Origin: an uncultured Eubacteriales bacterium | GTDB taxonomy: Bacteria > Bacillota > Clostridia > Oscillospirales > Acutalibacteraceae | NCBI GenBank assembly: GCA_934501135.1 | Contig: CAKSUE010000058.1 | Span: forward strand, 1-5,670 | DNA: 5,670 nt | Direction of reading: 5' to 3' | In this document: positions 1-5,670 of the stretch, in pieces | Position numbering within the stretch: the first letter of the stretch is position 1 | Layout of the letters: every line of letters begins with the position of its first letter | Translations under genes and position numbers: made by a program | The notes under the pieces: generated by a model | Told to the model about the DNA's origin: nothing | What the model saw: the letters and a program-made list of their open reading frames with translations, nothing else | The model's database searches: none

Positions 1-674
1 TTTTAGAGGGGACAGTTTCAAACGTTCCACCACAAGGAGGAAGAAAACATCCACAACAAGAATTTATTAAAATAGATACCTCTAATATTCTTTTTATTTG
101 CGGTGGCGCATTTGATGGTCTTGAAAAAATTATCGAAAAGAGAAAAGGGTCATCTTCTTTAGGGTTCGGTGCCGATATTAAAACTAGGCAAGAACTTGAT
201 AAAATGTCATGGATGAAAGACGTAACTCCTCATGATTTGGTAAAATATGGGCTTATACCTGAACTTGTTGGAAGATTGCCTGTTATTACACATTTAAATA
301 GTTTAGACAAAGATTCACTTGTTAGAATATTAACTGAACCAAAGAATGCGTTAACAAAGCAATATAAAAAGATTTTTGAACTTGATAGAGTTAAACTTGA
401 GTTTGATGATTCTGCACTTGATGCTATAGCTCAAAAAGCTTTAGATAGAAAAACAGGTGCAAGAGGAATTAGGTCAATCATGGAAGAATTACTTTCCGAT
501 TTAATGTATAAAGTTCCTTCAGATCATACCATTGATAAAGTTATTATATCTGAAGAAACTGTTAAAGACGGAAAAGAAGCACAACTTGTATATGATGCAA
601 ATAGAAAACCTTTTAGCATTACTATTAATAATTCAAAATCTAGCAAAAGAGCTAAAAAGAGTAATGCATCTTAA
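1..674 (+). CDS. clpX: ATP-dependent Clp protease ATP-binding subunit ClpX (C-terminal part, 5' truncated)
   Basis: ClpX is the cytoplasmic AAA+ unfoldase that recognises tagged or regulatory proteins and threads them into ClpP. The reading frame is open from the left edge (first full codon at 3) to TAA at 672-674, giving 223 residues. An ATG at 204 lies mid-domain and is not the start. Visible motifs are the RKH pore-entrance motif (42-50, in PPQGGRKHP), the [10 protein letters not shown] strand, the ClpP-docking loop written LGF rather than the usual IGF (159-167), the arginine-finger context PELVGRLP (Arg at 273-275) and the sensor-2 GAR motif (456-464). By comparison with E. coli ClpX the fragment starts near residue 215, so the zinc-binding domain and Walker motifs lie outside the window. 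The end is a basic Ser/Lys-rich tail (about 627-671). The family assignment is secure; clpP probably lies upstream but is not seen. Confidence 0.97.
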   Translation, partial: LEGTVSNVPPQGGRKHPQQEFIKIDTSNILFICGGAFDGLEKIIEKRKGSSSLGFGADIKTRQELDKMSWMKDVTPHDLVKYGLIPELVGRLPVITHLNSLDKDSLVRILTEPKNALTKQYKKIFELDRVKLEFDDSALDAIAQKALDRKTGARGIRSIMEELLSDLMYKVPSDHTIDKVIISEETVKDGKEAQLVYDANRKPFSITINNSKSSKRAKKSNAS

Positions 675-682
675 TATAAGCC

Positions 683-798
683 GTATTATATAGGCTGTAA
701 TATTCGTTTGTATGTGGAGTTTTACTGCACTATGTGTTGGTTTATACTTAGTATATATTAAATTTTCCATATAAATGAATATTACGGCTTATTAGTAT
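683..798 (+). repeat. Long imperfect inverted repeat / RNA hairpin filling the clpX-lon interval
   Basis: Positions 690-714 pair with 768-792 in 25 consecutive base pairs (21 Watson-Crick, 4 G-U: 693/789, 696/786, 706/776, 710/772). After one T/C mismatch (715/767), 716-722 pair with 760-766 (7 pairs, 3 of them G-U). With T689 bulged, 683-688 can pair with 793-798. The loop is about 723-759. The mismatches in the DNA palindrome are mostly G-U on the + strand, which would become A/C mismatches on the other strand, so the structure fits a plus-strand RNA best. T798-T802 follows directly, so it could act as a clpX terminator or a partial attenuator ahead of lon. A short palindromic mobile element is the alternative. 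Pairing was worked out by hand; the function is inferred. Confidence 0.6.
721..748 (+). promoter_or_regulatory. Candidate sigma-A promoter for lon
   Basis: TTTACT (721-726, four of six matches to TTGACA) and TATACT (743-748, five of six matches to TATAAT) are separated by 16 bp. They sit in and next to the loop of the long inverted repeat. Transcription would start near 755, leaving a leader of roughly 70 nt before lon and only the 3' half of the hairpin. AT-rich intergenic DNA produces such matches by chance, so this is a weak call. No CIRCE element (HrcA) and no CtsR heptad repeat was found in the interval. Confidence 0.3.
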
Positions 799-809
799 TT
801 TTAAGGGAC

Positions 810-815
810 AGGAGG
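810..815 (+). promoter_or_regulatory. Ribosome binding site of lon
   Basis: A perfect AGGAGG lies 8 nt before the ATG at 824. It is outside the long hairpin (ends 792-798), so it stays accessible if the hairpin forms. It fixes the lon start. Confidence 0.9.
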
Positions 816-823
816 CGATTATT

Positions 824-3238
824 ATGAATGATAAGTTAAAGAGAGAGAATATTATATTACCGGTAATGTCGCTTAGGGGACTTGTACTATTTCCCGATAT
901 GATGCTTAACTTTGATATTGGTAGAAAAAAATCAATACTTGCCTTAAATGAGGCAATGAGTAAGGATCAAACAGTTTTCTTTGTAACTCAAAAAGACATG
1001 CGTGATGATGACCCTAAAGGTGACCAATTATATTCAGTTGGAACTATAGCTAAAGTTCGTCAGGTTTTAAGACAACCTGGAAATGTAGTAAGAGTTTTAG
1101 TAGAAGGCAAACATAGGGCAAAGATAAAAAATATGTTGTCAGAGGATCCATTTTTAATGGGAGAAATTGAAATATGCGAACAAGATGCCATGGATTCTTC
1201 ATTAATAAGCGATGCCCTTATACGTAAGACAAAAGAGTTATTTGAGGATTATCTAAAAGTATCATCCCAGATGCCTCCTGATTTAATAATGGGAGTAAGG
1301 TCGTGTAATAATGCAGGTGATTTGGCAGATTACATAGCAGCAAACATTGTTTTAGAATACCATGATAAGCAATCTGTGCTGTCTGAGATTAATCCTATAA
1401 AACGTCTGGACAAGCTTATTGTGCTTTTGTCTAATGAATTAGGAATACTTTCTCTTGAAGAAGATATAAATATAAAATTGAAAGATAGAATAGATAAAAA
1501 TCAAAGAGAGTATTACTTGAGAGAACAGATGAAAGTTATCTCAGAAGAGCTAGGAGAGGGTGACAATCCTCAGGCAGAAGCAGAGGAATTGCGCAAAAAA
1601 ATAAAATCTTTAAAATTAGATGACAAAATATCTGAATCACTTTTAAAAGAATGCGATAGATTATTTAAAATGCCATATGGGTCGCATGAAGCTAATGTAA
1701 TAAGAAGCTATATTGATACATGTTTAGAATTACCTTGGAATAAAAAAAGCAAAGAAAATATAAATTTAGAAAAGGCTAGAAAAATACTAGATAAAGATCA
1801 TTATGGATTGAATAAAGTAAAAGATAGGATACTTGAATCGTTAGCTGTTAGAAAATTAGCGCCCGATATTAAAGGACAGATTATTTGTTTAGTTGGACCT
1901 CCGGGTGTTGGAAAAACATCAATAGCAAAATCAATAGCAAAGTCTATAGGCAGAAAATATGTACGTGTAGCACTTGGTGGCATTAAAGATGAATCTGATA
2001 TAAGAGGTCATAGAAGAACTTATATTGGTGCAATGCCGGGTAGAATAATATCATCTATAAAAAGTGTGGGAACAAATAATCCATTGATGTTACTTGATGA
2101 GATCGATAAACTCAGTAATGATTTTCATGGTGATCCTACAGCAGCTTTATTAGAAGTGTTAGACGCAGAACAAAATAATACATTTTTTGATCACTACATA
2201 GATCTTCCATTTGATTTAAGTGATGTATTCTTTATAACAACTGCAAACGACTATAATGCAATACCTGCTCCATTAATGGACAGAATGGAAGTTATTACTC
2301 TTTCTAGTTATACACACGAAGAGAAGTTTAATATTGCTAAAAAACATTTACTTCCTAAGCAATTAAGGAAACATGGTATTAATAATAAAATATTAAGAAT
2401 TACAGATAAAGCTTTACATGAAATTATTTCTGGGTATACTAGAGAGGCTGGAGTGAGAACTTTGGAAAGGACGATAGCTTCTTTAATTAGAAAATCCGCT
2501 AAATTTTTAGTATCAGAAGAAAAAGATAAGGTTGTAATAGATGTATGTGATTTAGAACCTATGTTAGGTCCTAAAAAATATAAAGATAGTATTATTAATA
2601 AACAAAATGAAGTTGGAGTAACAAATGGTCTTGCATGGACATCTGTAGGTGGTGAAACAATGCCTATAGAGGTAGCATTGATGCCAGGTACAGGTAAAAT
2701 AGAGCTTACAGGATCACTTGGAGATGTTATGAAAGAGTCTGCCCATATAGCAATAAGTTATATAAGAAGTCATTGTGATGAACTTATGGTAAAACCAGAC
2801 TTTTATAAGACATACGATATACATATACATGCACCAGAGGGAGCAATACCAAAGGATGGCCCTTCGGCTGGAGTTACTATGGCAACGTCTATGGTATCCT
2901 CATTGCTAAATAGACCAGTAAGATATGATGTTGCAATGACAGGTGAAATAACGCTAAGAGGGAAAGTCTTACCTATTGGAGGACTTAAAGAAAAAACTAT
3001 GGCGGCATATAGAGCTGGATTAAAAACAGTTATTATCCCTCAAGAAAATTCACATGATTTAGCTGATATTGATCCAGTGGTTAAAGATTCGTTGGAATTT
3101 ATATTAGCCGATAAACTTGAAACAGTTTTTAAAAATGCGTTGGTATCAGATACAAAGGTTGTAAAAAGAAGAAAATCTATTCCTTCTAAAATGAATGACG
3201 GAGTATCGACGAAAAATAACCTTTCTGTTTCACAGTGA
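824..3238 (+). CDS. lon: Endopeptidase La, ATP-dependent Lon protease (LonA type)
   Basis: Lon is a cytoplasmic homohexameric AAA+ serine protease that degrades misfolded and specific regulatory proteins. The 804 residues give the full LonA order: N-terminal substrate-binding LON domain (about 10-205, opening ILPVMSLRGLVLFP), a helical coiled-coil linker (about 215-310), the AAA+ module with Walker A GPPGVGKTS at 358-366 (Lys364), Walker B LMLLDEID with Asp425/Glu426, sensor-1 strand FITTAND and the arginine in PLMDRMEVI (Arg487), then the protease domain with catalytic Ser681 in DGPSAG and Lys724 in GGLKEK. The Ser-Lys spacing of 43 equals that of E. coli Lon. There is no membrane segment, so this is LonA and not LonB. 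It is about 20-30 residues longer than E. coli and B. subtilis Lon because of a Lys/Arg/Ser-rich tail (about 778-804). engB follows 44 nt after the stop. Confidence 0.98.
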   Translation: MNDKLKRENIILPVMSLRGLVLFPDMMLNFDIGRKKSILALNEAMSKDQTVFFVTQKDMRDDDPKGDQLYSVGTIAKVRQVLRQPGNVVRVLVEGKHRAKIKNMLSEDPFLMGEIEICEQDAMDSSLISDALIRKTKELFEDYLKVSSQMPPDLIMGVRSCNNAGDLADYIAANIVLEYHDKQSVLSEINPIKRLDKLIVLLSNELGILSLEEDINIKLKDRIDKNQREYYLREQMKVISEELGEGDNPQAEAEELRKKIKSLKLDDKISESLLKECDRLFKMPYGSHEANVIRSYIDTCLELPWNKKSKENINLEKARKILDKDHYGLNKVKDRILESLAVRKLAPDIKGQIICLVGPPGVGKTSIAKSIAKSIGRKYVRVALGGIKDESDIRGHRRTYIGAMPGRIISSIKSVGTNNPLMLLDEIDKLSNDFHGDPTAALLEVLDAEQNNTFFDHYIDLPFDLSDVFFITTANDYNAIPAPLMDRMEVITLSSYTHEEKFNIAKKHLLPKQLRKHGINNKILRITDKALHEIISGYTREAGVRTLERTIASLIRKSAKFLVSEEKDKVVIDVCDLEPMLGPKKYKDSIINKQNEVGVTNGLAWTSVGGETMPIEVALMPGTGKIELTGSLGDVMKESAHIAISYIRSHCDELMVKPDFYKTYDIHIHAPEGAIPKDGPSAGVTMATSMVSSLLNRPVRYDVAMTGEITLRGKVLPIGGLKEKTMAAYRAGLKTVIIPQENSHDLADIDPVVKDSLEFILADKLETVFKNALVSDTKVVKRRKSIPSKMNDGVSTKNNLSVSQ

Positions 3239-3246
3239 TAATATAT

Positions 3247-3253
3247 AGGAAGG
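3247..3253 (+). promoter_or_regulatory. Shine-Dalgarno-like AGGAAGG upstream of engB, oddly placed
   Basis: AGGAAGG is the only good Shine-Dalgarno match between lon and engB, but it ends 29 nt before the ATG at 3283, too far for normal use. In the engB frame the nearest codon at normal spacing is CTG at 3259 (5 nt spacer). An out-of-frame ATG at 3272 reads a four-codon ORF whose TGA overlaps the engB ATG as ATGA. The site therefore leaves the engB start partly open. Confidence 0.4.
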
Positions 3254-3282
3254 ATCGGCTGTTTAAGCTGTATGATATTGTT

Positions 3283-3873
3283 ATGAATTTAAGGTTTGAC
3301 AATGCAGAATTTAATTCATCCTTTGGGAATGCTGGTCAATTGCCAGAAATAGATCTACCGGAAATAGTATTTTCCGGTAGATCTAATGTTGGAAAATCAT
3401 CTTTAATAAATAAATTAGTTAACAGAAAATCACTTGCTAGAGTTAGTGCTACTCCTGGGAAGACAGGTACAATTAATTTTTATAAATTGAATTTAGCAAT
3501 GTTAGTTGATTTGCCTGGTTACGGGTATGCAAAAGTACCGTTTTCTGAGAAAAAAAGATGGGCAGAGCTTGTAGAGGGCTATTTTAACTCAGAGAGAAAT
3601 ATTAAATTGATTTTACAAGTTATTGATATGAGACATCCTCCAAGCAAGGACGATATGGATATGATTAGGTATTTGTCCGCTTATAGATTTCCTTTTGTAA
3701 TAGTGTTGACAAAAAGCGATAAGTTAAAAAAAATGCAAAGGAACAAAAGATTAGCAGAAATTAAAGTTGAATTGTCTGAGTTTGGTGATTTAAAATTTAT
3801 CCCGTTTTCTTCAGTGTCCTCAGAAGGTTTAGAGGAAATTAAAAGTGAAATAATAAAATATATAGGTAGTTAG
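3283..3873 (+). CDS. engB: Ribosome biogenesis GTP-binding protein EngB (YsxC/YihA)
   Basis: EngB is a TRAFAC-class GTPase needed for late assembly of the 50S ribosomal subunit. The 196-residue product carries G1 GRSNVGKS (32-39), the G2 region TPGKTGT (57-63), G3 DLPG (76-79, followed by YGYAKV, typical of this family), G4 TKSD (143-146) and the G5 region SSVS (176-179). I chose ATG 3283 because MNLRFDNAEF matches the usual family N-terminus and the length agrees with B. subtilis YsxC (about 195). An in-frame GTG at 3235 overlaps the lon stop and would add 16 residues, but has no ribosome binding site; a CTG at 3259 has the best-placed one. The gene sits between lon (44-nt gap) and lysA (12-nt gap), so it is probably cotranscribed; the lon-engB pairing is common in Firmicutes. 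Codons 23-35 contain a perfect inverted repeat, listed separately. Confidence 0.95.
   Translation: MNLRFDNAEFNSSFGNAGQLPEIDLPEIVFSGRSNVGKSSLINKLVNRKSLARVSATPGKTGTINFYKLNLAMLVDLPGYGYAKVPFSEKKRWAELVEGYFNSERNIKLILQVIDMRHPPSKDDMDMIRYLSAYRFPFVIVLTKSDKLKKMQRNKRLAEIKVELSEFGDLKFIPFSSVSSEGLEEIKSEIIKYIGS
3350..3385 (+). repeat. Perfect 15-bp inverted repeat (hairpin) inside engB
   Basis: TAGATCTACCGGAAA (3350-3364) and TTTCCGGTAGATCTA (3371-3385) are exact reverse complements around a 6-nt TAGTAT loop. The stem covers EngB residues 23-35, from IDLPE into the GRSN of the P-loop, starting 67 nt after the ATG. The encoded peptide is normal for the family, so this is not an insertion: the palindrome comes from synonymous codon choice, including CCG, TCC and GGT in an AT-rich gene. 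The sequence after it (ATGTTGG) has no T-run, so it is not an intrinsic terminator. A role in mRNA stability or translation is inferred only. Confidence 0.75.
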
Positions 3874-3885
3874 TGAGGTAAATGT

Positions 3886-5184
3886 ATGTTTGTTTCTGAC
3901 TGTTTAGATGTAAATTCTTTAGGTCACCTTACATTTGGAGGATGCGATACAGTAGACCTTGTTAAAAAATACGGAACACCATTGTATGTTCTGGATGAAA
4001 ATGATATAAAAAAAGCTTGCAGGCTTTATAAAGAATCCTTTAAAGAGTACTATGATGGTAAAGGCTGTCCTCTGTATGCCAGTAAGGCTTTAAATTGTTT
4101 AGAAATTTGCAGAATTATCAATAATGAAGATATGGGATTAGATGTTGTATCCGGAGGTGAGCTGTACACAGCTATACATGCAGGGTTTCCTCCATCAAGA
4201 ATACATTTTCACGGTAATAATAAAACATTTGAAGAAATTGAAATGGCCGTATGTAATGATGTTGGGACTATTGTAGTTGATAGCTTTGAGGAATTTGATA
4301 TAATTAACGACATTTCAAAAAAATTTAATAAAAAAACATGTGTATCAATTAGAATAACTCCAGGCATAGATGCACATACTCACCAATTTATAAAAACAGG
4401 ACAAATTGATTCTAAGTTTGGATTTACATTTGAAAATGGTGATGCACTTAAAGCTGCGAAAATTGCTATAGATCTACCCAATATTGAATTAAAAGAGGTG
4501 CATTGTCATATAGGATCGCAAATATTTGATATTGAACCTTTCGAATTAGCTGCTGAAATAACAATGAGCTTTATTAAGCAGGTTTTTGACAGTTTTGAGT
4601 ACACTATAAACAATATGAATTTGGGTGGAGGTTTTGGTATAAGATATACTGAGAATGATGATCCACCTGGGTTTAAAGATTATATGAAAAGTGTATCAGA
4701 AGCTGTTAAAAAGAAAGCAAAAGAATACAGAATGCCTATACCATATATATATATTGAACCAGGAAGATCAATAGTTGCAGAGGCAGGCATTACTTTATAT
4801 GAAGTTGGAACTATAAAGGAAATACCTGATATCAGGACGTACGTATCAGTAGATGGGGGCATGTGCGATAACCCTAGATATGCACTTTATAGGGCTGATT
4901 ATAGTTGTATGATAGCCAATAAAATGAATGATAAAGCAGTTAAAAGGGTTACAATTGCAGGAAAATGTTGTGAGAGTGGTGATCTTATTCAAGAAAATGT
5001 AATGATTCCGGAGCCCGAAAGAGGAGATATCCTAGCGGTACTTTCAACAGGAGCTTACAACTATTCAATGTCCTCTAATTATAATAGGATTCCTAAACCA
5101 GCCATTGTTATGGTAAATAATGGACAGTCACGTGTGATAGTTAAAAGAGAGACATATGAAGATTTAATACGAAATGATATATAG
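3886..5184 (+). CDS. lysA: Diaminopimelate decarboxylase
   Basis: LysA is a PLP enzyme that decarboxylates meso-diaminopimelate to L-lysine, the last step of the DAP pathway. The 432-residue protein is full length for the fold-type III (alanine racemase-like) decarboxylases. PLP Lys67 lies in LYASKA, the barrel has HCHIGSQ (206-212), the phosphate-binding glycine loop is LGGGFG (246-251), EPGRS (291-295) supplies substrate/PLP contacts, and the C-terminal barrel has the DGGMCDNPRYALY block, CESGD (362-366, active-site Cys362 from the partner subunit) and Tyr391 in STGAYNYSM. DGGMxDNPR and CESGD favour DAP over ornithine or arginine as substrate. The start has GTGAGG (3873-3878 region) 7 nt upstream. 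It is packed 12 nt behind engB with no room for a lysine riboswitch of its own, and a terminator follows the stop. Confidence 0.96.
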   Translation: MFVSDCLDVNSLGHLTFGGCDTVDLVKKYGTPLYVLDENDIKKACRLYKESFKEYYDGKGCPLYASKALNCLEICRIINNEDMGLDVVSGGELYTAIHAGFPPSRIHFHGNNKTFEEIEMAVCNDVGTIVVDSFEEFDIINDISKKFNKKTCVSIRITPGIDAHTHQFIKTGQIDSKFGFTFENGDALKAAKIAIDLPNIELKEVHCHIGSQIFDIEPFELAAEITMSFIKQVFDSFEYTINNMNLGGGFGIRYTENDDPPGFKDYMKSVSEAVKKKAKEYRMPIPYIYIEPGRSIVAEAGITLYEVGTIKEIPDIRTYVSVDGGMCDNPRYALYRADYSCMIANKMNDKAVKRVTIAGKCCESGDLIQENVMIPEPERGDILAVLSTGAYNYSMSSNYNRIPKPAIVMVNNGQSRVIVKRETYEDLIRNDI

Positions 5185-5191
5185 AAAATTC

Positions 5192-5243
5192 AGGATAATA
5201 TAATCATGTTAGCTTTAGTATGATTAGTTATCCTTATTTTTTT
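5192..5243 (+). terminator. Rho-independent terminator after lysA, possibly bidirectional
   Basis: AGGATAA (5192-5198) pairs with TTATCCT (5228-5234) and AATCAT (5202-5207) pairs with ATGATT (5220-5225), separated by a small 3/2 internal loop and closed by a 12-nt loop. TTATTTTTTT (5234-5243) follows. It lies 7 nt after the lysA stop. On the opposite strand the hairpin comes right after the stop of the convergent gene and is followed by a short AATTTTC run, so weaker termination in that direction is possible. The stem is AT-rich. Confidence 0.8.
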
Positions 5244-5670
5244 AAAATTTAAATAATCCTACAAATAACGAATTAAAAATCATATCTATAAAAGAGGCTA
5301 ATGCCAGAATTATGAATACATAACCGCTTCGCATGAAATATATTTTAAGATTTTGCCGTTTACTCATTAAAACACCATGTGGTGATAATTGAGAAATAAT
5401 TTTCACAGATAGATTTAGTGATTCTCTGGATTCGATTATTATTCCTATTGATGAAACAAATATACCAGGTAGAAGCACCAGAATATGGAAGAGAATGCCT
5501 TTAAATCCATAACTTGAATATAAAAAACCCGCAATTAATCCCAACCCAAATCCTCTAAAGAACGGTACAAAAGGGATAAGAAAAATTCCCCATGCAGAAA
5601 GCCCCATTAATATTAATATAGCAGTAAAAATAAAAGAAAATGTAAAAGATGAAATAAATGTATCTACCAT
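5242..5670 (-). CDS. spoIIM: SpoIIM-like integral membrane protein (stage II sporulation protein M family), C-terminal part
   Basis: SpoIIM works with SpoIID and SpoIIP during forespore engulfment in endospore formers. The 142 visible residues are strongly hydrophobic, with about four membrane segments (near 8-32, 35-51, 58-79 and 115-137 of the visible part). The core FFRGFGLGLIAGF, then YGFKGILFHILVLLPG, resembles the KG...GF..GFL / GW.G.L.....LPQ pattern of SpoIIM (DUF95). The usual protein is about 200 residues, so some 60-70 N-terminal residues should lie beyond the right edge; the Met codon at 5668-5670 is probably internal. It converges on lysA, and its TAA (5242-5244) falls in the lysA terminator T-run. 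The assignment rests on motif resemblance and topology recalled from the family. A SpoIIM-like paralogue without a sporulation role remains possible. Confidence 0.65.
   Translation of the reverse strand: MVDTFISSFTFSFIFTAILILMGLSAWGIFLIPFVPFFRGFGLGLIAGFLYSSYGFKGILFHILVLLPGIFVSSIGIIIESRESLNLSVKIISQLSPHGVLMSKRQNLKIYFMRSGYVFIILALASFIDMIFNSLFVGLFKF

Noticed and set aside
204..674. A separate 156-residue gene starting at ATG 204
   Set aside because: The same frame stays open to the left edge with unmistakable ClpX sequence, so this is an internal Met.
712..774. A 20-codon hydrophobic ORF (MWSFTALCVG...) in the clpX-lon interval
   Set aside because: It has no Shine-Dalgarno site and lies inside the long hairpin and candidate promoter; short AT-rich frames like this arise by chance.
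1918..1941. 12-bp tandem repeat giving SIAKSIAK just after the Lon Walker A motif
   Set aside because: Length and residues match the normal Lon family here (E. coli has SLGQSIAK), so no duplication or insertion is needed.
1801..1983. Minus-strand 60-codon ORF within lon
   Set aside because: It is antisense to the conserved Walker A region of Lon and has no family resemblance or start signal.
4469..4479. ATAGATCTACC shared between lysA and the engB hairpin arm
   Set aside because: Both encode the peptide IDLP with the same codons; the lysA copy has no inverted partner, so it is not a dispersed repeat.
4680..4862. Minus-strand 60-codon ORF within lysA
   Set aside because: It is antisense to conserved LysA sequence; open by chance in the shadow of the real gene.

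Overview
The window is AT-rich bacterial DNA with the gene content and protein sequence style of a low-G+C Firmicute, most likely an anaerobic clostridium or ruminococcal relative. Three things point there: the clpX-lon-engB gene order, the clostridial-type LysA (GKCCESGD active-site motif), and a convergent gene that looks like spoIIM, a sporulation gene. The species cannot be named from the sequence.

Layout. Positions 1-674 (+) hold the C-terminal half of ClpX, cut by the window edge. Positions 675-823 form a 149-bp non-coding interval that folds almost entirely into one long hairpin ending in a T-run, with a possible promoter in its apical part. Positions 824-3238 (+) encode a complete LonA protease. 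Positions 3283-3873 (+) encode the ribosome-assembly GTPase EngB (YsxC/YihA); a perfect 15-bp hairpin lies inside this gene over the P-loop codons. Positions 3886-5184 (+) encode diaminopimelate decarboxylase LysA, 12 nt after engB. A hairpin plus T-run at 5192-5243 ends this run of genes. Positions 5242-5670 (-) hold the C-terminal part of a SpoIIM-like membrane protein that converges on lysA and runs off the right edge.

How the genes relate. ClpX unfolds substrates for ClpP, and Lon degrades damaged and regulatory proteins, so the left half is a protein-turnover block. EngB helps mature the large ribosomal subunit. LysA makes lysine from meso-diaminopimelate. lon, engB and lysA are tightly packed and are probably one transcript; clpX may be partly separated from them by the hairpin. 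No mobile element, CRISPR array, tRNA or rRNA is visible.

The genes themselves are ordinary housekeeping genes and I found no evidence of a novel multi-gene system. The parts worth a second look are RNA-level: the clpX-lon hairpin with two competing 5' arms, the intragenic engB hairpin, and the uncertain engB start.
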